Shown in pieces: positions 8,576 to 13,338 of a DNA stretch of 13,338 bases (position 1 is its first letter; every line of letters starts with the position of its first letter). The notes below the pieces were generated by a model, which worked only from the letters and a program-made list of their open reading frames with translations, did not search any database and was not told the origin of the DNA. The DNA comes from Setomelanomma holmii (Eukaryota > Ascomycota > Dothideomycetes > Pleosporales > Phaeosphaeriaceae), in NCBI GenBank assembly GCA_010015745.1, contig ML978435.1:1-13338 (forward strand). Direction: 5' to 3'. The translations under genes were made by a program, and so were the position numbers.

Positions 8576-8953
8576 ATGCAGAGGCATGTAGATAGCTCGC
8601 CTTCGTTAATAGTTGAGGCTCTTGAAAAGTTCTCAAAAGGCGCTGCAATGATAGCGCATCATTTAGTGTTGATGACTAAGCGCAACGCAGAGCTTCAAGC
8701 AGCTAATAAGGCTGCCTCACGCTGTAAATTACACAAGAGAAAGCGTATACAGGCAGAGGGAGTTCTTACGGCTGAAGAGGGCGTGCGCTTAACTACCTTG
8801 AAGGAGTTTGCAGCACGTAGTGATAGGAAGAGGACAAAGAAGAGCGCGCGCGCTAAGGGCAGTGAGCTGACTCAAAGGCGCTGTAGACGCTGCGGCGAGG
8901 CTGGGCACAACTCGCGCACATGTAAAGAAGAAGCAGAAATAGTCTCTGATTAA
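8576..8953 (+). CDS. Open C-terminal segment of B3 transposase with CCHC zinc knuckle
   Basis: This is the longest open stretch in the window: 125 codons from an internal ATG to the natural stop of the transposase. Residues about 15-50 (LEKFSKGAAMIAHHLVL, then KRNAELQAANKAA) look like an amphipathic helix or short coiled coil. A basic region follows (KRKRIQ, RKRTKKSARAK). Near residues 103-117, CRRCGEAGHNSRTCK has the C-x2-C-x4-H-x4-C zinc-knuckle spacing. In pogo-like elements such a tail probably helps bind nucleic acid or partners. It is out of frame with the DDE core by a one-base change near 8573, so it is most likely the surviving end of a dead gene. Independent expression is possible but unsupported; no promoter is evident. 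Confidence 0.5.
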   Translation: MQRHVDSSPSLIVEALEKFSKGAAMIAHHLVLMTKRNAELQAANKAASRCKLHKRKRIQAEGVLTAEEGVRLTTLKEFAARSDRKRTKKSARAKGSELTQRRCRRCGEAGHNSRTCKEEAEIVSD

Positions 8954-9007
8954 TATAGAGTACTGTGCAGCACCGTACAGTACTGTACAGTACCGTTAGA
9001 GTGCGTT

Positions 9008-9093
9008 TTCTACTGTGTAGGACGGTAGATTTTGGTGGGGGCATGGCAAGGTGGCCGACTCGCCCGTGTGGCTGACTCGCTCGTGGAGTACGT
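9008..9093. repeat. B3 right terminal inverted repeat, 86 bp
   Basis: Inverted partner of 7214-7299. It contains GGCTGACTCGC and GGCCGACTCGC, the complements of the two internal sub-repeats, and ends in GAGTACGT next to the TA duplication at 9094-9095. Just upstream, at about 8955-8995, is a run of overlapping GTACTGTAC-like palindromes. Confidence 0.93.
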
Positions 9094-11212
9094 TATCTGT
9101 ATATCCTCAACCTTGATTTGCGAGGGTTTGCGCCCCAGTTGTGCGAGGTATCAGATATAGCTGATAAACTGCTAGGTAGGCGTAGAGGAGAGCCTGTAGG
9201 CAAGCACTGAGCTGAGCGCTTTGTAACGCGCTCAACTGAGCTCAGAATAGCTTTCAATTGAGCAAAGGATAGGTAGAGATACTGCAGGAAGATCCTGAGG
9301 TGATTAGCGCGTGGTTCAAGCTGGTGGAGGAGACTAAAGCCAAGTACAGCGTCCATGACAACCACGTCTACAACTTTAACGAGACTGGCTTCTAGATGGG
9401 CGTTATTAGCTTAATGAAGGTTGTCACAGGTGCAGAGAGACGTGCTCGACCTGAGCTTGTCTAGCTAGGCGATTGCGAGTGGGTTACAGTCATCTAGAGC
9501 ATCTGCGCTGCTAGGTATGCGACCTCACCCTTTATTATCTACAAAGGACGCGTCTATATCTCTGCGTAGTAAAAGGAGACAGAGGTACCGCATAACTAGA
9601 AACTCTTAGTCTCTGAGAACGGCTAGACAAACAACGCGCTTGGTCTTAAGTGGTTGAAGCACTTTAACACGCATACAAAGGCACAGTAGGTAGGGGGGTA
9701 CAGGTTGCTTATTTTGGATAGCTATAAGAGCTATCTCAACCAGGATTTCAAGGACTACTGACTTGAACACAAGATCCTCACCCTCTGCATGCTACCTCAC
9801 TCGTCGCACATCCTCTAGCCACTTGACGTAGTCTGCTTTTCGCTATTAAAGCGCAAGTACTCTCAGCATGTTAGAGACTTAGCACGCTGACGCGTCTTCT
9901 ATATTAACAAAGAAGGCTTCCTTCTAGCTTTTAAAGACGCGTTTTTCAACGTGTTTACAGAAGAGAACTGTCACAAGGCCTTTAAGGCAGCAGAGCTAGT
10001 CCCTATCAATGCGCAGGTGTTGGATCGTCTTAAAGTACAGCTGCGTACCCAACCAGCACCCCTACCACAGGAGACGCCATGGCAGTCAAAGACTCTAAGC
10101 AATACCTACGAGTTTGGATCTCAATTAAGGCTAGTGAACAACTCTTTTACTTGATCGCCTGTTACAGCTTAGGCTGGCTTCTCTCAGCTCATAAAAGGTG
10201 GTGAACTAATGCTGCACCAAAACGCGCTTTAAGCAGCCCAGATTTCTAAGCTTGAAGAGCAATTAGCAGTAATGACTAAAAAAAAACCGCGTAAAAGGAA
10301 GCAGGTTTAGCAAGGTGGTACTATAGAGTATAGGACTGCAGCAGCGCAGGTAGCTGCTAAGGCGTCTGTAGCGCCTTAGCAATTGAAGAAGACTCGTAGT
10401 AGTGGTGATCAAGAAAGAGCCTAACCAGCTTTACGCTGTTGTAGGAACAGCGGCGAGACTAGGTACAACTTGCGAACGTGCCAAAAAGATACAGAGGCTT
10501 CTTCTGAATTTGATGTAAGCACGACGTACGTACGCTCTTTGTTTAATAGTGATGAAAGCGAAGATTAGAAACATGATATGGTGCTGCCAAGACTTTTTGA
10601 GCAGCTTAGTGGGTTGGGCAGCTTGGTGGTGGAATAAGTTAAGAGTCAAAGTACTTTACTACTACAGACTAAGCTTATTCATCATTTAGCTATTCTTAGA
10701 GACTATAATAAATCCAATTAGATAGTAGGTTCTTCTTCTAGTACTAGATAGTAAGGTAGTTCTTACCCTAGAAGATGATAAAGAGTAGAACTATCTAGCT
10801 AGTTACGTTAATATCTTAAATTACTATAGTCTACTCTTAATCACTCTACTAGACTATCTTTAGCTATTCTGAACTCTCAGAGCCTATAACTACTACTCTA
10901 GTTAATATTATGCGTATTATAAAGCTAGACTCGTCGAAGTTGTCGATGTCTTTGTTAAGAATACTTTGCTTAGCCTTTATATTCTCTACAACTTAGAACT
11001 AGCTTCGTATAATTTTAGAATTCTCGGAGAGAGCTCTCTTGTAGTTGTACTTGTAATTAAACTTAACTTTGAGCTTAGGTTAACCTTCAACAAAGGTTCT
11101 AGCCTGGTTAACGTCTACCAACTATTAGCTACGCTTCTTGCGCAGTAGATTAGCTATATTCTTTACAATAGTAATCTAAGGCAGAAATTCTCGCGCGTTA
11201 AGATTAAGTATA

Positions 11213-11258
11213 ACGTATTCCACCATCGAGCTGGTCACCCCATCGAGCTGGTCAGTTT
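11213..11258. repeat. A4 left terminal inverted repeat, 46 bp with tandem sub-repeats
   Basis: It matches the inverted right end (12865-12910) with two mismatches, both transitions. It contains CCATCGAGCTGGTCA twice, 16 bases apart, so each element end offers two likely transposase-binding sites (an inference from family behaviour). Confidence 0.93.
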
Positions 11259-11280
11259 TCCTTGGCACGACCAACCCATG

Positions 11281-12830
11281 CTACAGATCTTCAATTTCAT
11301 TGCTATCAAACAAGGAGCCTATGTATGTCGTGCTTACATTAGATTCAGAATATATCTCTGTATCCTTTTTGCACGTGCGAGCGTTGTGCCTAGTCTCTCC
11401 GCAGTTCCCACAACGCCATAGAGCTGGTTAGGCTCTTTCTTGATCACCACTACTACGAGCCTTCTTCGCTAGCTGAGCTGCTATGGACGCCTCAGCAGCT
11501 ACCTGAGATGCTGCCTCACCATACTCTATTGTACCACCTTGCTGGATCCACTTGTGTTTACGCGATTTTCTCTTAGTTATTGCTGCTAATTGCTCTTCAA
11601 GCTCGGTGTCTTTGATTGCCATAGCGTCTCCTGTAGTGGAGGTGCTGGTGGGGTGCGCAGCCGCACTTTAAGGCGATCTAACACTACCTGCGCGTTGATA
11701 GGGACTAGCCCTGACGCCTCAAAGGCCTTTCGACAGTTCTGCTCTGTAAACACGTCAAGAAACGCGTCTCAGAAGGCTGGTAGAAAGCCCTCCTTGTTGA
11801 TATAGAAGACGCGTCGGCGTGCCAAGTCTCTGACGCGCTAAGAGTACTTGCGCTTCAACAGCAAGAAGCAGAGTACGTTAAGCGGCTGGAGTATATGCGA
11901 TGAGTGTGGTGGCATACAGAGAGTGAGGATCTTGTTCTCCAGGCAGTAGTCCTTGAAATCCTGGTTGAGATAGCTCTCATGGCCGTCTAAAATGAGCAGC
12001 CTCTACCCCTCTACCTGGCGCGCCTTTGTATGCGCGTCAAAGTGCTTCAACTACTCAAGACCAAGCGCGTTGTTTGTCTAGCCGTTCTCAGAGACTGAGA
12101 GCTTCCAGTTGTGCGGTACATTTGCCTCCTCATACTAGGCAGAGATATAGACGCGCCCTTTGTAGATAATAAAAGGCGGGGTTGCATACCTAGCAGCGCA
12201 GATGCTCTGGATAACTGTAACCTACTCGCGATTGCCTAGCTGAACAAGCTCTGGCTGAGCGCGTCTCTCTGCACCTGTGACGACCTTCATTAAGCTAATA
12301 ATGCCCATCTGAAAGCCAGTCTCATTAAAGTTGTGCACGTCATCGTCATGGATGCCGTACTTGGCTTTAGTGTCCTCCACCAGCATAAAGCACGCGCTAA
12401 TCACCTCTAGATCTTCCTGCAGTATCCTCTGTCTATCCTTTGCTCGATTGAAGGCTATCTTAAGCTCATCTGAACGCGTTACAAAGCACTCAGCCCAATG
12501 CTTGCCTACTAGCTTGCCACCGCGTACACCCAGTAGTTTATCAGCCATATCTGCCACCTTGCACAGCCGGGGCGCAAATCCTCGCAGGTCGAGGTCGAGG
12601 ATATACCAGACGATCGTCTGCTCTTCAGTCGCAGTGAGCTTATGGCGAGCGTTGCGTACAGCAGGCCTGTAGCTGATTCTGTTGTATTGGCTAGTTAAAG
12701 TAGAGCGTGGTACATTGAACGCGTCAGCAGCGCGTCGGAGGCTTAAAAACTGGTTATTCTAGTAGGCAAGAAGAGCAAGTTCAATCTTGCGTTCTTTGTT
12801 AGCTGCAGTTGCGTTTTGTTGTTGAACCAT
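11281..12830 (-). pseudogene. A4 transposase, DDE_1/pogo type, two catalytic residues lost
   Basis: It starts at ATG 12830-12828 (MVQQQNATAANKERKIEL) and ends at TAG 11283-11281. A pipsqueak helix-turn-helix (RAADAFNVPRSTL) is at about residues 30-43. An open stretch of 111 codons (12222-12557) covers MADKLLGVRGGKLVGKHWAE and AFNRAKDRQRILQED. The first catalytic position is asparagine (VHNFNETGF). The second is intact (LLILDGHESYL near 11970-12000). The third is asparagine (LQPLNVLCF near 11865-11895). Spacing is 35 residues. The deletion near 11615 shifts the frame. The segment 11428-11622 is open for 64 codons (LEEQLAAITKRKSRKHKW). After a single stop the zinc knuckle CGNCGETRHNARTCK (near 11370-11412) follows in the same frame. 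The catalytic changes alone would make it inactive. Confidence 0.88.
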
Positions 12831-12864
12831 GTTGTGTTGATAGGGGAGTAGATGCTCTTGGCAG

Positions 12865-12910
12865 AAACTGACCAGCTCAATGGGGTGACCAGCTTGATGG
12901 TGGAATACGT
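12865..12910. repeat. A4 right terminal inverted repeat, 46 bp
   Basis: Inverted partner of 11213-11258, ending GGTGGAATACGT before the TA duplication at 12911-12912. Both CCATCGAGCTGGTCA-type sub-repeats are present, each with one transition. Confidence 0.93.
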
Positions 12911-13232
12911 TATACTAAACAATTACGTCTACCTTAGTTAGAAGAAGATTACTTAGGTTAAGCGCGCAATTGCGTTAAAACTACTTTCTAGTAAGTTAGT
13001 TACTTAGTGTTGTTTAAGAAACGTTGTAGATAGTAACTACGCGTTGTTAGAAGAGAGTTGCGTCTTATTTAATAGCTACAAGCGCAAGCTGTAATTAAGC
13101 GTCTCTTAAAGCTAGTAGAATATTGTGTTGTTAAGTTATTGCGTTCATCCTATATAAGATAGTAGATTTTAGTAGAGTCTTAGTAGAGTAACTAACTCGC
13201 CTATATAACTAACTTACCTGTAGAATATATTA

Positions 13233-13338
13233 CAGAGACTAAGAATCTTGTATTTAAGATAGTAGTTCTTGAAATTCTAGTTAAGATAGCTCTTATAGCT
13301 ATCTGAAATAAGCAGCCTGTACTTCTCTATCTGGCGCG
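13233..13338 (-). mobile_element. A1 fragment continuing from the left end of the window
   Basis: From CAGAGACTAAG onward this matches family A (compare 11918 onward in A4 and 2851 onward in A2). It picks up directly after the TA at 13231-13232 that bounds element B4. In A4 the empty site reads GCATACAGAGAG, so B4 entered family A at this TA, between the codons for the second and third catalytic aspartates. The last 95 bases equal bases 1-95. Confidence 0.88.
13244..13338. repeat. 95-bp terminal direct repeat, right copy
   Basis: Identical to bases 1-95. The eleven bases before it (13233-13243) continue the same A1 transposon sequence, so joining the two window ends at this repeat gives a smooth A1 fragment with no break in homology. 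Confidence 0.97.

Larger units (their letters stand above)
7305..8953 (+). pseudogene. B3 transposase, pogo/Fot1-like, HTH + DDD + zinc knuckle
   Basis: The ATG at 7305 lies just inside the TIR; the stop is TAA at 8951-8953, giving about 550 codons before damage. Domains in order: a pipsqueak-like helix-turn-helix near residues 15-50 (RAAAIYNVP), a linker with a second DNA-binding region (MADLLRKERG near residue 105), then the DDE core. Catalytic motifs are YNFDESGF (near 7803), LLIIDGHENY (near 8140) and LQPLDIGCF (near 8240); all three aspartates remain. The second and third are 34 residues apart, one codon fewer than in B2 and B4. The open segment 7910-8125 carries VIFQGKNHLSAWYQEPDLPG. 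About ten in-frame stops precede 7930, mostly mutated CAA, CAG, CGA or TGG codons. Frame changes occur near 7930, in the A run at 8107-8115, and near 8573. Confidence 0.9.
7214..9093 (+). mobile_element. B3: complete, best preserved family B transposon, inserted in A3
   Basis: The element is 1880 bp with 86-bp TIRs and a TA duplication at 7212-7213 and 9094-9095. Flanking A3 sequence is continuous: GAGCAAACGAT on the left joins TCTGTATATCC on the right, matching GAGCAGACGATCGTCTGGTATATCC in A4 (minus strand near 12610). It is the innermost transposon here and has the lowest RIP load among family B copies, which fits a late arrival. It serves as the family reference. Confidence 0.95.
6994..10568 (+). 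pseudogene. A3 transposase, DDE_1/pogo type, split by B3 and full of stops
   Basis: It starts at ATG 6994 and ends at TAG 10566-10568. The first piece encodes LLEHEGRLQLTL and then a helix-turn-helix (QAAAKAFNVKR), with several stops. After B3 it resumes with LDLRGFAPQLCEV near 9110. One base is missing near 9270 compared with A4, causing a frameshift. The first catalytic aspartate is asparagine (VYNFNETGF near 9367-9393). The second (LLILDSYKSYL near 9710-9740) and third (PLDVVCF near 9820-9845) remain. A 67-codon open stretch at 9951-10154 (FTEENCHKAFKAAELVPINA) is the conserved tail of the DDE domain. The zinc knuckle near 10435-10480 has lost one cysteine (to serine) and its histidine (to tyrosine). 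Not functional. Confidence 0.86.
6931..10639 (+). mobile_element. A3: complete family A transposon inserted in B4, carrying B3
   Basis: The left end ACGTTTTCCACCACCGAGC (6931) and right end (inverted, ACTTATTCCACCACCAAGC, ending 10639) lie between TA duplications at 6929-6930 and 10640-10641. Both flanks are B4. B3 occupies 7214-9093. Without B3 the element is about 1827 bp, the longest family A copy here. The right TIR has two copies of an AGCTGC-containing sub-repeat, but the left TIR keeps only one. RIP is mild. Confidence 0.92.
11213..12910 (-). mobile_element. A4: complete family A transposon inserted in B4
   Basis: 1698 bp between TA duplications at 11211-11212 and 12911-12912. The flanks ATTAAGTA and TACTAAAC rejoin to the sequence present uninterrupted in B3 (about 7528-7542, opposite strand), so the insertion is exact. 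It is shorter than A3 mainly because about 150 bp are missing near 11612-11618, between the DDE tail and the C-terminal region. RIP load is mild. Confidence 0.95.
5975..13139 (-). pseudogene. B4 transposase, DDE_1/pogo type, heavily degraded
   Basis: The start codon has mutated from ATG to ATA (13139-13137), judged by alignment to B1 and B3. The stop is near 5977-5975. The catalytic core is split by A3 between the first and second aspartates and by A4 upstream of the core. The first motif keeps its aspartate (DNFDESSF near 10925-10950). The second (LIINGYKSY near 6875-6900) and third (LLNVGCF near 6770-6790) have become asparagine. The zinc knuckle near 6010-6055 is damaged: one cysteine reads tyrosine and a neighbouring arginine reads cysteine, both single transitions. 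At about 6430-6470 B4 keeps one base that B2 and B3 lack, and there its frame matches the open zinc-knuckle segment of B3. Confidence 0.82.
5840..13230 (-). mobile_element. B4: family B transposon carrying an LTR, A3 (with B3) and A4
   Basis: The left end ACGTACTCTACTGG (5840) follows a TA (5838-5839) in B1. The right end TAGAATATAT (13230) precedes a TA (13231-13232) in A1. The B4 pieces are 5840-6928, 10642-11210 and 12913-13230, all minus strand and collinear with B3. Removing A3, A4 and the LTR with their duplications leaves about 1874 bp, so the element is complete. It is heavily RIP-mutated. Its two flanks belong to different host elements, which a single insertion cannot explain; B4 may be a hybrid of two copies. 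Confidence 0.88.

Noticed and set aside
1..13338. A circular plasmid, virus or viroid-like replicon, suggested by the identical ends
   Set aside because: No replication gene, capsid gene, ribozyme-like core or origin is visible. All recognisable sequence is broken transposon, so the closure is better explained by repeats.

Overview
This window looks like a repeat island from a filamentous ascomycete (Pezizomycotina). I see no host gene, tRNA, rRNA, CRISPR array or prokaryotic feature. Almost every base belongs to nested, broken DNA transposons of the pogo/Fot1 branch of Tc1/mariner. Copies of the same element differ mostly by C-to-T and G-to-A changes, often CA-to-TA and TG-to-TA. That is the pattern of repeat-induced point mutation (RIP), a fungal genome defence, and it explains the many in-frame stops and the scarcity of long reading frames.

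Two element families occur, four copies each; the names are mine. Family A is about 1.7-1.85 kb without insertions, with termini like ACGTATTCCACC and internally repeated TIRs. Family B is about 1.87-1.88 kb, with 86-bp TIRs starting ACGTACTCC. Both insert at TA. Both encode a roughly 515-550 residue transposase with a pipsqueak-type helix-turn-helix, a DDD (DD34/35D) catalytic domain and a C-terminal CCHC zinc knuckle.

Layout: A1 (-, 13233-13338 and 1-773, partial) is interrupted at 774 by B1 (+, 776-1258 and 5167-5837, left part only; a GC-rich patch sits in its TIR). B2 (-, 1261-5164) lies in B1. A2 (-, 2054-4087) lies in B2. A 288-bp solo LTR (3428-3715) lies in A2. B4 (-, 5840-13230) follows and holds three insertions: a 101-bp LTR-like element (6267-6367), A3 (+, 6931-10639) and A4 (-, 11213-12910). 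B3 (+, 7214-9093) lies in A3. Removing the nested inserts gives about 1868, 1880 and 1874 bp for B2, B3 and B4, which supports these boundaries. No transposase is intact. B3 is the best preserved, keeping all three catalytic aspartates and an open zinc-knuckle segment.

The first and last 95 bases are identical, and B4 has different neighbours on its two sides (B1 left, A1 right). Both facts fit a circle or tandem array of about 13,243 bp formed by recombination between two direct B-element copies, or an assembly loop with the same topology. I did not find a new defence, replication or regulatory system. The most notable points are this topology and evidence that RIP itself created several of the TA sites later used for insertion.
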